Positions 22,812 through 34,775 of a stretch of 64,000 nt of DNA are shown here, piece after piece. Location of the stretch: assembly GCF_009389715.1 (NCBI RefSeq), contig NC_052402.1:24066013-24130012 (forward strand). Direction: 5' to 3'. Positions within the stretch are counted from its first letter, which is position 1. Every line of letters starts with the position of its first letter. Origin of the DNA: Phoenix dactylifera. Its lineage: Eukaryota > Streptophyta > Magnoliopsida > Arecales > Arecaceae. The notes beneath the pieces were generated by a model that had not been told where the DNA came from, ran no database searches, and was given only the letters and a program-made list of their open reading frames with translations. The position numbers and the translations under genes were made by a program.

Positions 22812-25800
22812 TCAGATGTGGATGTAATCTCCTCCCTGAAATCTATCTCGATGAATGGTTTTTCTCAAGAATGACTTTCTACCAATAGACCAACTCAGTG
22901 CAGCATGCCTTCTCCCAGAAGATATCCGTGCATAGAGGGAAGGAAAAGTGAAGCAAACTAGAAGCAGAAACAGTAACACAGCACAGAGAATCATAACCTT
23001 ACGGAACCCGTCTTTCAAATCAGGGCCTCCTTGCCCTGTCCATGGTACACCCCCAACATTCATCCCAAATACTGCGACATCAAAAGAATAGATGAATTAA
23101 ACATTTATCCAACTGAGTCCCTTGTAAATGAATCATGTGATATTGAATATAGTACTTCAAATTGATAAAGTGAAGCGAGAAACTACCTCCAGTAACAATA
23201 GATAATGGAAGAAAGATCATAGACAGAAAAGAAAGATAGTAAAGCTTCCTGTTTATTTGCTCTGACTGCCAGCTATCAAGACCAGCCTGAATTGCTGTCA
23301 CCCGATTAACTATGAATCCCAAATTCTCTTTTAGCCTCCTAAGACGACCGATTAGTTCTTCAAGAGCAATTATGTCTTCACTCGCAAACCAACTTTTAGT
23401 TGCACACTTCTCTTTTACACGTGGGAATACTTGCTCACCATGAGCAACTACCTGGATTACAATATGAATAGAAAAATGAGAAGATCAATAATCCATTTAG
23501 AGTTGGGAGTTCTTAGTTCAAATGATCCAGAGGCAGATGATCATACACATGCATGTGCACATTTGAACATACTCGTTCACTCAGATTCATGTCAAGTTGG
23601 ACAACTATAGGATTTTAAAGTTACCACCACCTTCCTACCATTAGCTTTCCACCAAAAAAAAAAAAAAAAAAGAATACCTGCAGGAGATGCTGCAAATTCA
23701 AATGCATTTTGGGAAATCTTCTATCATCCAACAATTGTTTCCTCAGTGTAGATCCTCCTAGAGACAAAAGAATAGCTTCAGCGAGTATATTGACCAACAA
23801 TGCTTACACACTAGTGTAAGAGTGCAGAAGGAGAAAAAAAGTTAAAAAGAAACTCATAGCCATGCTAAAAGTAAGTGAAATAGCTAAAATTGTAAATATA
23901 TCTCGGATATGTTTGGTTGGGGGTAGTCGGGCTATAGAATGAGAATGAGAATGAGTGACTCCCACTCCCGTTATTTGGTTGGAGGGAGTCCCATTCCCAT
24001 TCATATTCCAAGGGGGAATGCCTCAATCCCCAAAACTTAATCCCGGCTCTTCTCCAAGTAGTCAAATCCCATTCTGCCAGATTTACTTTTAAAAAATTCC
24101 AAAAATACCCCTTTACTTAGTTGATTTTCGAAAAATGCCCCAATTGGATATTCCGATCCCAATTCCAATCATAAACCAAACGTGTTGGAGAATATGGCCA
24201 TTCCGATTCCCATTCCAAGCCATTCCGGTTCCGGTCGTGAACCAAACACACTCTTCATTCAGTTGCGATGCTTTGTAACTAAAAAATAGATAAACAGTGG
24301 ACTCTTGCTACTAATGCTTATAAAAGGCTATGTTTCTATGGTATGTTCTTCAAATCCTATTTTTACACTTCTCTCGAGGTTTTCTTAGCGTTAACTTTCC
24401 ACCATACATTCTTCCACCCAAATTTAAGGCCTTTTTCAAACTATGGCTTTATTTGTTCTCCAATGCACATAACCGTCAAAATTTAGAATATCATTGTATA
24501 CCATATTATATGGTGCAAATGCTGCTGATGCCTCATCGCACACAGAGGATAACTCTATAAAATGTACTTTATGTCAGTAGCAAGCAAAAAGTTACCTAGA
24601 GCAAAACTGTATTTTCATAGTAAACAAGGTCCTGTATATCCCCATATGATTTGTACCACATGATGGCATGCTATAAGAATGGCATATGTCATTGAAATCT
24701 CAGTGGGCAACACCAACTTGATCAATCCATAAGACCTTACCACTCCTTAATTCAACTATTTAATGCTTCACAATTAGCTGATTTCTAAGTTTTATATTTC
24801 CTATGTTTAGCGCATATCTGTCCCAGCTTTCTTGTTTTTAGTGTACTCACCCCTCAAGTCTGACACATTATTGGAGACTTTTATACTTAGCTTATTGTTA
24901 TAATATCAAGGAAGAGAAATGAAGGATCAGATAATACAAAATTATAAGCAAAATTGGATAAACTACAAACAAAGCCTTTATAGGAAAGAATGACAGAAAA
25001 GGTCTAAACAAGTTGACCCCAAATATTAAGACCAAGGCTTGATAGTTATAGTTATATTTATTTTGTTCACCTACTCTAGTTGAATCTAGAAATGCCATCA
25101 CATATCTCCTAATGTTTCTGATTTCTGACAAACAGCCATAACTTAGCAGAAATACCAAACTAGTGATATCCTTTGGCTCACAAATTTACCACAGATTGAT
25201 TTCCTTACATGTTGCTATAGAAAATGCAAACAATGCTTTCTGATTTCAGAAACAATCCCTAAAGCTTCCTTGTATGATTCATCTTAGCATGCCCATATAC
25301 TCAAGACATTAACCAACACATCATCCATAAACAACATTTATAATGCCCATACTTTAAGATTCCTCTATATACGACAAAGTGTGACGATGAAAGAGTCACA
25401 TGCCTACCTGCATAGGCCCATAGCATCTAGGAACTCATTGATATTATCATAAAAGATTCTCATTCCTTGTATTAGCCCCCCATATACTTGTTCTCCCCAA
25501 AATAACAGTAGTCAAGTGCCACTGATTTCCTGTCCTACATGTTGTGAACATAACTTTATTTTCCCTCAACACCTGCCGTGCTCCCTCCATTGGTGATCTG
25601 TTATACAATTTTCTTACAGAAACATAAAATGATCACATCCACAATCTCTTAGCAAACATTTCCATAATTTGCCTATGAGTAAGCCTCCTAGTTGAGCATC
25701 CTATTCACACCATAACAATCCAGCCTTTTTCTGAACTGTTTGGGGTCAGCTTTACAGATTCTCATTTACCAAGTATTCTTATTCGGGGCCACTTCTTATG

Positions 25801-27801
25801 TTATTTCAAGCTTTTCTATATCTTTTCTCACAACTTCCATCCATGTTACCTTAGGTCTTCCCCTCTTTTTCCTACAATCTTCAACACAAAATCAAACTTC
25901 CTAGTCCAGTATCCTATCATAAAGGTTTTTTTTTTTTTAGAGGGAAAGGGAGGCTAAGCTGCCACCCATAATTTATTGAAATTTAAAGAAGATAAGAAAT
26001 CAAGAGCACTAAACAGAGTACTTTGCTGCTCTTGCAGAGAATATAGAACAATAAAAATTAAAAAATAGAAGAAGAGGAGATCTGATTGAATGCGTACAAT
26101 GTCCAACAAGCACCTCTTTGCTGTTCTTCACTCTAGCCCAAATTCTTCACAAATCAGCCAATTGTTTATGATCACACAAGGAAGACCATTCAGTAAACAG
26201 TGAAAGACCTTCAGAAGCAATCGATCATACAGAGGTACGTTTGTTGAGGAAAATTCTTGCATTTCATTCTCTCCAGCAGACCCAAGTCATTGCAGCAAGG
26301 AGTGTTAGGATTATAGGTTGAAAATTCTATCACAAAGTTAAAGATGATTGTCATCTTTCATTGCCTCTATTCAATCATTCGCCACCAAAACAATTTCATA
26401 TGACTCATAAACTTCACTAAATGGCAGCTGTGCTACTTAACATATCAATTTTTATCCACATTTAGTTTTCAATCATCTAGTATTTTCATTCACTTGAAGA
26501 CTTGTGGAGAAACTATTTTACCACATCAACACACTTAATCTATAGTTTTTAATTACGTTCAGTACTCGTTTGGTTCGCGGAAAGAATTTTTTCTTACCGA
26601 AATATTTTTTCTGGAAAGTTGATTCCTGGAAATATGATACTTGAAAAAAATGATTTTAGCATATTTGGTTGACCATAGAAAATAGTATATTTTAGAGTGA
26701 TTTATGTTTGATTGAGCATCTACTTTTCTAAAAAAGTTGAGTGAAATATCTATTATACCCTTAATAAAGAAAAAGATTGCCTTTGTCATGGAAAGAAAAG
26801 ATATTTCTTTGCCAATCTTTGCCATGAAATATCTAAGGTAAGTATCTATAGGTTGCCTCCAGAATCATGTGCGTTCTGTAAACAGTAATCTTTCGATTTC
26901 CAAATCCAAATTTGCATTTTTTTCCTTCTACAACATTCCATACAGATTCAGTGCTGTAACTAACATTTAAATCTATAACCGATAGATATATTGGCGCCAA
27001 TGAAATAAGAGCAGTTAAGATATTGGCAAAGATTGATTCATGGCAATAATTACCTTTGTCCAATTCCAGCTCCATCGAATCCAACTCCATCTCAAGCTTT
27101 GTCACTATATCCTGCACCTGATCAATATGGCTGTCAACAATATGCACAATGAGATTAGAAATAGTCTTCGGTACAGGATTATCGGCCTCCTCCGAATGAT
27201 TCATTGTCAGCAAAAACTCAAGAACATGCTCGCGAATCACAATGCCGCTTGAACCACCAATCTCCTCATCTCTCACCAAACGTGGGCTCGGGCTCTCCAC
27301 GCTCGGTATCTCCGACAGCAGCGATTGCTCAGTCTGCGAAAAACCCAGCCTCGGCACCCGTCCCAGGCTCACGGTGATCACTGAGTTCTCGGTGACCCTG
27401 GCCGCGAGCCGAAGCGTGAAATTGCTCGCCGCCGGGCCCGGAGAGTTCACCCGGAACACGAGGGCTCCATCCACATGGCCGCAGAAGGGACCATTGCTGA
27501 CGAGGGTGAGAATGTCTTGGAGTTTCAATGGCGGGCAGAGAACGTCGATGAGGTACTGAGCGGAGATGGCGAGCTTCTGGTTGCCCTTAGGGAGCTCGAC
27601 GTGATACCAGCAAAACTCTCGGCCGTTGCCCTCTCGGAGGTCCCATTCCTTCGTGAAGAAGTTGCCGTGGCCATCGAAAAGGTAGGCCTTTTGCCGGACC
27701 GCGCCGGGGAAATGGCTCCGGTAGTGGCGGGGCTCCCTGGCGGGGCTCTCCATCTCCGGCTCCTTGCCCTCCGCCGCCGGGTCCTCGGTGACGAGCTCCA
27801 T
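22812..27801 (-). CDS. CorA-like magnesium transporter family protein (At2g42950/At1g29820-like)
   Basis: Four exons on the minus strand: 27054-27801, 23678-23757, 23187-23451 and 22812-23071. Splice sites are GT-AG, and phases close to 450 codons plus stop. A conserved plant block begins at about residue 22 (HYRSHFPGAVRQKAYLFDG, WDLREGNGREFCWYHVELPKG, LISDV-like YLIDVLCPPLKLQDIL, SNGPFCGHVDGALVFRVNSP). A helical region follows (VHIVDSHIDQVQDIVTKLEME; EDIIALEELIGRLRRLKENL). The two C-terminal membrane helices (YYLSFLSMIFLPLSIVTG and VMILCAVLLFLLLVCF) flank the signature FGMN at residues 366-369 (FGMNVGGVPW). GMN is the pore motif of CorA/Mrs2 channels, which carry Mg2+ and form pentamers. ATG 27801 is the first in-frame ATG, but the frame is open for some 128 codons upstream without any ATG (see findings). 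Intron 1 (3,296 bp) holds several old transposons. Confidence 0.9.
23910..24248. mobile_element. MITE-like inverted-repeat element in CorA-like intron 1
   Basis: About 339 bp bounded by TGTTTGGTT and its inverted copy AACCAAACA. The outer parts are rich in GGGAATGGGAATGAG-type and complementary CCCATTCC-type sequence, so the arms partly fold back. A second internal AACCAAACG near 24172-24182 suggests nesting or rearrangement. No coding capacity and no clear target-site duplication. The class is uncertain. Confidence 0.6.
25690..25925 (-). pseudogene. LINE 3'-end fragment in CorA-like intron 1
   Basis: The minus strand reads RKKRGRPKVTWMEVVRKDI followed by EKLEIT, a stop, and a diverged tail containing ADPKQF. 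This matches the C-terminal end common to many plant LINE reverse transcriptase proteins (GRPKKTW.E.V..DL). Only the last about 70 codons remain, and they include stops. The adjacent poly-T on the plus strand (25927-25938) does not fit as a tail for this orientation, so it may belong to a neighbour. Confidence 0.55.
26565..26830. mobile_element. Truncated MITE-like fragment in CorA-like intron 1
   Basis: Begins CGTTTGGTTCGCGGAAAG and continues with GGAAA/TTTCC-rich fold-back sequence, a composition shared by many plant MITEs. The expected inverted partner (CCGCGAACCAAACG-type) is not present at the other side, so only one end seems to survive. Confidence 0.4.
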
Positions 27802-28265
27802 GAGGAAAGGCTCCAATTTTGAGAAGGATCGGATCTTAAGAGTCGGAAAGTCCGGATTTTGGATCAAAATTCGGGAGAAAGATGCGAATTTCGCATCATC
27901 GGGGGGCTCCGGAATCGACAAGTAAGAGAAAATGGACGGCGGAACACCATTTGAGATACGAAGAGCGTTGCAAGGCCAGGAGGAGAAGCCCCCCCCCCCC
28001 CGATTGGGAAAAGTTTGAGGTCTCCGACAATGCCGAAACAGCAAATATCTTAATTTAGAATCCAAATGGAAGAGAGACAGAGAGAGAGTACCGCAGGCGG
28101 ACGACCGACGAGAGCGTATTGGAAGAGAAGGGAAGAGATGACGACGAGAAGATATTGTGAAGAAAAAAAAACGGTGAAAGCATTAAAGGGGCAGCGAACG
28201 CTAGCGGCATTCGGCACCTTCCTCGGAGCTGCCCTGCCTTAATACGTCGGTCCGTCATACTAAAG

Positions 28266-28539
28266 TTTAGAAGGGGACCAACAGCTACGCGCTTTGGATT
28301 AGACGGCCGGGCTGGACCTGGTTCGGATGGAGCTCAGGTCAGGATACTGTTTAATTTAAGTCAGATCCCAATTCGGCTTTCGGGCCTACTCCTCAGAGCC
28401 GAGCCCACTACTTATTGGACGTCGGACGTTTGGGCCAGATCTCAAGCTCCCTTTCCCACGACCGAGCACCCACGCCATCCAAGCCCTCGTCGTCGCCCGC
28501 TGGTTTTGCTTAAGAACATATCATCCATCTCCGCATCAC
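28266..28539. other. Shared upstream region of CorA-like gene and ARM-repeat fragment
   Basis: GC-richer than the surrounding intergenic DNA, as expected for a promoter region between two head-to-head genes, one now broken. CorA-like transcription probably starts within about 28000-28200 on the minus strand, where a pyrimidine-rich leader and a CTCTCTCT tract are seen. No TATA box is convincing. Confidence 0.35.
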
Positions 28540-29010
28540 CATGGCCTAGGAGGGTGCCGTCATTTTCCCGATTGACCTCTTCCTCTTCGGCACGGTCGAT
28601 GCCCAGACAAACGCCGCCTCTGCGTCTGGTCGCTCACCTCCGCCGGCGACGAGGAGATCCGAGATTCCATTATCGGGGAAGGGGGCCTACAGCGGCTCCT
28701 GCAGTTACTCCGCAAGGCATCGGATTGGAAAGCGACGGAGTACGCCCTAAGAGCAATCCATGCCCTCTCCGCTAATCCTGCTACACCCAGAGCCCTCTCC
28801 TCCTCTGAGGGAGTCTTCTTCTACCTCACCGATCTGATCCGCCGTGGCAGCGCCGCCACCCAGCATACAATGGTGGCGGTGGCCTGTAACCTCTACCCCG
28901 GCGACGACATCAAGCGCTCCATGGCCAGATGCATGGCGACGCTCGTCAAGTCGCTGGAACCCTCGAAACCATGGGGGAAGGGTTTGGAGACGGGGTACGA
29001 GCGAGGAGGG
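28540..29010 (+). pseudogene. ARM-repeat protein gene fragment
   Basis: Starts ATGGCCTAG, so the third codon is a stop. AVIFPIDLFLFGTVDAQT follows in that frame, and then a shift moves to a second frame reading CVWSLTSAGDEEIRDSIIGE, GGLQRLLQLLRKASDWKATE, YALRAIHALSANPATPRAL, VFFYLTDLIRRGSAATQHTM and DDIKRSMARCMATLVKSLE. The helical Leu/Ala-rich repeats look like armadillo repeats of a plant ARM-superfamily protein; I cannot name the exact gene. After about residue 140 (Gly-rich sequence) similarity stops. At least one stop and one frameshift make it a broken 5' part of a host gene. The codon use is GC-rich and gene-like, so decay is fairly recent. Confidence 0.65.
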
Positions 29011-29200
29011 GAGGAGGGGGTGGGTTTTCAGGGGGTGGTGGGAGAGGGATTGGGGATGGGATGGAAGGATGAGTGGTCAGGGTGGCGGGAGGAGAGGGGC
29101 AACGGGCAAAACAGATGAAAAGAGTTATTATATTTTATATTATATGATATATTATACCCGACTTTACTTTTCTTCCGTTCACCTCAACAACAGACCACGC
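29011..29200. other. G-rich tail and junction, nothing recognised
   Basis: GGGGAGG/GGGTGGTGG-rich sequence followed by an AT-rich TATATTA stretch (29126-29160) that separates the ARM-repeat fragment from the gypsy remnant. No feature assigned. Confidence 0.5.
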
Positions 29201-32200
29201 CGAGCATCAAATGCCTCACAGCATCGCGCTCCGGCCCCACGAGGTTCACTGTAGAGCTTGGAATATGCCCGTCGACAAAGCTTGTAGACTTTGACTGCGG
29301 CAGTTCAGGGTTTGCAGCAATCAGCAACATGACTAGCACCAACATGGCCAAAACCTGTTCAGCTCAGTCACCATTCTTAATAACCAACGTACCATACGCA
29401 CCAAATTAGCCACTATCTGCAGCTCCGAAGTCTTGAGTGGTCCCGACAGAGTCAATACACCCTTGTAGGAGTCCTATTAGGGATGCGAAGTGGCATAGTC
29501 TAAGCCTCCATTCCGACAAAGATTCCGCTCTAGCTCATTTATCTTCTCATCAGACGGAGTTCTAGCCCGACGAAAAGCTGACGTCGATCGAAAGATTGAG
29601 AAGATGGGTCGACATATTCAAGCACTTAAGGGATATACTTCGAGGCTGGATAATGACTTCAACTTCTTCACAAAATCTCTTTTTTTTTTCTAGTAGATCG
29701 TGGAGGAGCAGATCCCATCTCGATTCAAAATGCCTTAAGTGGAGCCATACGACAACACTTTAGATCCTATGGATTATTTGGAGAGCTTCAAGGCTCTCGT
29801 GATGTTGCATGAAGCTATTGATGCCATGCTTGGCAAAGCTTTTCTTGCTACTCTTAGCAAAACAGTTCAATTCTAGTTCTTAGGGCTTTAGCCTGGATCG
29901 ATTTATTCTTTTGAGTAGCTTGGACGCTTCTTTACGGCGAACTTCATCACCAGTTGAAGACATCGTCGTGGTTCTGATGTGTTGCTCGATGTTAAACAGA
30001 GGAAAGGAGAGTCTTTCAGAAATTATGTCAACTGCTTTAATGAGGCAACATTAGAAGTCCGCGACCAGGATCAATCAGTCGTGATGTTGCCGATGAAGGA
30101 CGGTTTAAGATCGTCTCGCTTCCTTTTCTCTTGGAGAAACGCTTCCTTATAGACTTCGTCGAGATGTTGGTGTGGTTAGAAAAGTATGCTAATGTTGAGG
30201 AAGTTATCGTCTCCCATCGCAAGTCGGTAGTAGGACAACCTGGCTAGGAGGAAGCTATCGATTTGACTAAAGCGATATATTTTGAAGTCCAGAAGATGCC
30301 AAGCATCGAAAAACCCGAGTTCATGATGAACACCATGGTCGAGCTGAGCTGGATGGATCCTCTAATTAACTTTTTAAAGAAAAATTGTCTACAGATCGAA
30401 TTGGAGCCCGCCGAATAAAGTGTCAAGCTTCCTATTCTGTCTTTTTGGATGACAGGCTATATCGGAGATCATTCTCATTGCCACTCCTTAAGTGCCTCCA
30501 TCCAATTGAGGCAGATTATACACTTCGGAAAGTACACGAAGAAATATGTGGCAATCATTTGGGGGATAGATTATTTGCTTACAAGATTTTGCGACAAGGA
30601 TACTACTCGCCGACCTTATAATAGCGGGATGCAGCTGACTTCGTCAAGAAATGTGACAAATGTCAATGCCACACCAACATTCAATGATGACCAGCGGTAC
30701 CATTAACACAGATCAATGCCCCTTGGTTGTTTGCACAATAGAGAATCAACATCTTCGGACATTTTTCAGTGGCAACCAGACAGCGCAAGTTTCTCATAAT
30801 GGCTGTGGATTACTTCACCAAATGGATAGAAGCTGAACCAGTAGCTCAGATTACTAAGATAAAACCTCGGAGACTTTGTCTGAAAGGCTATAATTTGCAG
30901 GTTCGAACTTTCTCGAGTAATCATCATAGATAATGGGCGTCAATTTGACAATACTCAGTTCCAGACCTTTCGTGCTTGGCATTGATTATTGGTTCACTTT
31001 GGTAGCACACCCCCAAACCAATTGAGAAACCAAAGTAACCAATTGGACAATTCTACTGGGCCTAAAAGTAGGAGTGGACTGAGCAAAAAGACTATGGATT
31101 GAAGAATGAAGAATTATATGATATCTTATGGGCATACCGAACAACATATCGAATTCCTACTAGAGAGATGCCCTTCAACTTTGCGTTTGGAACAGAAGCA
31201 GTAATTCCACTAGAGATCAGACTGCCATCACTTCGGGTGGAAAGCTTCAACGACTACACAAATTCAGATAAGCTCCAAGCTAATCTCGATCTTCTAGAGG
31301 AGATAAAAGAACGAGCTCAAACCCATATGGCAACATATTAACAAAAGGCAACTCAGTATTACAATTCAAGGGTCAAGAGAAAGCTCTTCCGATCTGGTGA
31401 CCTCATCCTAAGGAAGATTGAAGTGTCACAACTAGGGAAGCTCGAAAAGTTGACCCTAAATTGGGAAGGACCGAATTGAGTAGCTGAAGCAATACAACTA
31501 GGGACGTATAAGCTGAAGTATCTCGATGATCGGTCAACTATGACTAATATGTCCAACTTAGATAAGATCAAGGATATCCTAGGATTGCTTGGGCTCCGAC
31601 CTAAGACCTCCGAGGTAATAGAGAGCTCGGTAATGAAACCAGCTACTCCCATGAAGACACCTCGGACCCGTCTAGGACCTCCATAAGCCGAGCTCACTCA
31701 GAATTTGATCTGGGGATGAACTTTAGAATCTCATATGATGATAACCCAAGATTAGCTGGGATCCTTACCGATTCTCTGATCGAAATTAAGCCTAAGAAGA
31801 GGCATCAAAAGAAAGAAATTCTGTACAATAAATCAAACTCAAATAAAACAAACTGTGCAAACCGAAAGTACTTAGAGAAATTTTATTTTTTATTTCTTGG
31901 AGAAGTTTGTACAAAAATCTCAGTATACCTAAACCAAAACAAGATACAATGAGCGCGGTAAATCCAAGTGAAAACAAAAAAAGAGAAAAAGCTTGCCATC
32001 CTCGTCCTCGTCATCCTCTTCATCACCAAGGTAAATGTCAAGATTGTTGAAGTTCATTTCTGGGTAAAGTCAAAGAACTTGAGTTCAGTAGTCTTGGAAG
32101 CTTTTCGTGAAGGCGCTTATGGCATTTCCAATAGATTCCGTCATGAATTTGTCCGAAAAGAAAAAAGTCAAAAAAAAAAAAAAAGGAAAGAAAAACAAAT

Positions 32201-32300
32201 TATTCACTTGTTTTGTCCGGGTGGCTACGTTCTCGAGCATTTATACTGGCCCCACAGAGCACTTATTCCGACAAGAACGATGAGGCGCCATGCGGCGCGA
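29200..32300 (+). mobile_element. Ty3/gypsy (Tat-like) retrotransposon remnant, gag and integrase region
   Basis: Gag similar to the first copy is found at about 29690-29860 (EQIPSRFKMP, DPMDYLESFKALVMLHEAID). Then pol is mostly missing and jumps to integrase. The H-H-C-C zinc-binding part lies at 30510-30690 (VHEEICGNHLGDRLFAYKIL, RQGYYSPT, KCQCHTN), the core near 30790-30900 (VDYFTKWIEAEPVAQITK), and the C-terminal part at 31099-31341 (LWAYRTTYRIPTREMPFNFA, FGTEAVIPLEI). The region 31700-32230 looks like the untranslated part downstream of pol. The order gag-integrase is right for this family, but the reverse transcriptase is lost. The element is heavily broken and looks old. No paired LTRs were found. 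Confidence 0.8.
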
Positions 32301-32739
32301 GGCCAATGATGTTTCGTCACGTCATCCTAATAATCTTTGTGTAGCAGAACGGGCGCTCCCGAGAATTACTCGTCCACCGGTGAGTCCTGAGAGTCTCCTC
32401 TGACCAAGCCGTCAATTGGTCCTACGTCACCTGCTCGTTGATTCCGTCCGATACATATCAGAAACTAAATCGTAAACATGGAGAACGGCATAATACACGG
32501 ATACCCTTGGAATTCGTGCAGTTGCTTCACGAATGGTAGGGTTACACGTGTAGAACTTATAGCCGCGAAGGACTTGGATATGTCCGCCGCACACCGGGCG
32601 TAACCTCTCCATCTGTCCTTCTCCTCACGCCAACCTCGTGCCCAAAAAATATCGAGCCCGTTGTTTAGCCGTTTGAGGGCGACCGTTGGGCTTCCTCCCA
32701 CCACCTCGTCTCCATCGCCGCCCCCTAAATCCTTTACTC

Positions 32740-32806
32740 TTCGAAGAACCAATCCCCCCCCCCCCCCTCCCCTCTTTCTCTCTATCTCGGTCGGTTCTCT
32801 CCTCGG
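32740..32806 (+). other. Probable non-coding first exon (5' leader) of the reticulon-like gene
   Basis: A pyrimidine-rich leader including a run of C (32753-32767) and CTCTTTCTCTCTATCTCGG ends at a strong donor TCGG/GTGAGT (GT at 32807-32808). The next acceptor that fits is TTAACAG at 37500, eight bases before the reticulon ATG. The transcription start is not determined, so the exon start is approximate. Plant housekeeping genes often have such a leader intron. Confidence 0.5.
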
Positions 32807-33582
32807 GTGAGTCCTCTCTCTCTTTATTTTTTATAATCTATTTGTCCATGTGAGTGATCTTTCGAAGCTCGAGCTTCTGAAAGCTTTGATTTTTTTTTTG
32901 TTGTTTTGTGTATCGGGTGATTCTGATATAGTTTGTGTTGCGTCAAAAGTACAGATTCTGGTTGGATGCTGGAGTTTGTTTCTTTGGGTAACTTCTGGTC
33001 TGATTTAGGGGTTTCAGTGCTTGATTTTGGGTTGTTATTGTTGAAATCTGCGCAATAGGTTGTGGATTTAGTAACCTTAGGGTGTCAAATCATCCGATCG
33101 GTTGATGTTTCTGATCTGCTTATTTATTTATTTATTTACTTTTATTATTATTTAGCTTTTTCTACTTTGTGGTTTTAGTGTGTATTTGTTTTTTAAAACT
33201 TCAATTTTTGATGCTATGTCGGTGTTTCTGTGTGGAATGGTTTGAGGAGCAGAAAAATTTGGAGATTTTTATTTTCTTGGTTTGGCTGATGTTGTGGGGT
33301 GCTGTTTGTTAATATTTTTCGGATTGGTAACATTTGTAATCTATGTTTTCTGTGTCAAAATCTAACCTTGGAACTTCTACATTAGTCCATCCTACAAATT
33401 CTTAGAAATGAAAACGTTGGAATAAAAGGGCCCTAATTATTTGAATGCTCCGTTGTTTGAAGTTCATACATTTTCATTGACTGGTCTGTTCTTTAGTGGA
33501 AGAGGACTTGAGTTGGGACCAGAGCATCTAAATAAATTCACGAATGGCACAGTTTTTACTATTCTCCTTTTATAGATTTTAG

Positions 33583-33790
<208 letters not shown>

Positions 33791-34229
33791 TTAGAAATGG
33801 TATGAGCTGAACTGCTGAATTTATAGTAAGCCTTCGACTGCTACCGATATTATGTACTCAAATATATTTGGTTTGATCATGCCTATTTTGCTTTCAAACA
33901 TTAAACTTTTCAATAGTGTACAAAGATAGTAATATTTGATCATTAAGCATTTTTAGATCATGTTCCCATGTTGCCCGTAGTTTTTTCCTAGCCATTGCTA
34001 TAGATCTGTGAATGGTTCCAAACTTCTTTCAAACACTTGCTTTCACCACAAACAAGTGTGTTATAGTCTTGTCATGTCAAAGTCCTGGTTAAATAAGATT
34101 TATGATCCTTTGCTTTGTCATTATATGACTCATTAAAAACATTTTCAGGTAGCATATACCAAATAAGTAACTTTAGGTAAGAGACTTGCCTATCATTAAA
34201 CCTAGAAGTCTAATTAATTGTTAACTTAC

Positions 34230-34775
34230 TACAAGATGCCAAAAGCTTGAGCTGTCAGAAGGGGTCAACAATGTCTATCAGGCCTTTAACACCCCCTCCC
34301 CTCCCGTGCATCCTAGACCCTGCACATGAAGGCATGAATTAGTCATTAATGACTTGATGAGAATGAATTAAGAATGAATTAACCGAGAATAAGAGAAGAA
34401 AAGACTCAAGATAACAATGGATGGTTTAATGAAAAATTGACCTAAATGAGATTTCAACCTGCGACCTTTAACTACTAGGACCAAAAGCTTAAGCTATTAG
34501 TGAAGAGTTTAACCATGTATATCATACCTTAATAACCATGTACCATGCACGTGAAGGTATAAACAAGTCATGAACGACCCAAGTAACAACTAGAAACAAA
34601 TCAAGCAGAGAAAAAACTCAAGATAATAAATAGGCTGTATAAAGAAATTTTGCCCCGAATTGGGATTTGAACCCATGACCTTTGTGTCTAATACCATGTT
34701 AACTTATGACTATAAGCCAAAAGTTTAAGCTGTCGGGAAGGCGTCAACAATGTATGTCAGGCCTTAACATTTAAA
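34230..34775 (-). repeat. Three tandem ~240-bp repeat units, TRIM-like
   Basis: A shared block, for example CCAAAAGCTTGAGCTGTC, recurs at about 34238, 34480 and 34717, each followed by GTCAACAATGT(C/A)TATCAGGCCTTAA-type sequence, giving periods of about 240 bp. On the minus strand a unit starts TGTTAAGGCCTG. Just inside the third copy is AACATGGTATTAGAC (plus-strand 34690-34705), a diverged initiator tRNA-Met primer site. This is the layout of short LTRs of a TRIM-type element, here as LTR-internal-LTR-internal-LTR or a local duplication. Copies are diverged. It lies in the reticulon leader intron. Confidence 0.6.

Noticed and set aside
27242-27822. Plus-strand open frames over the CorA-like exon
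   Set aside because: They are antisense shadows of a GC-rich real exon; the minus frame has the family motifs and splice sites.
34230-34775. CRISPR-like array because of regular repeats
   Set aside because: Units are about 240 bp, diverged and without short spacers, in a plant nuclear intron; they are TRIM-like.
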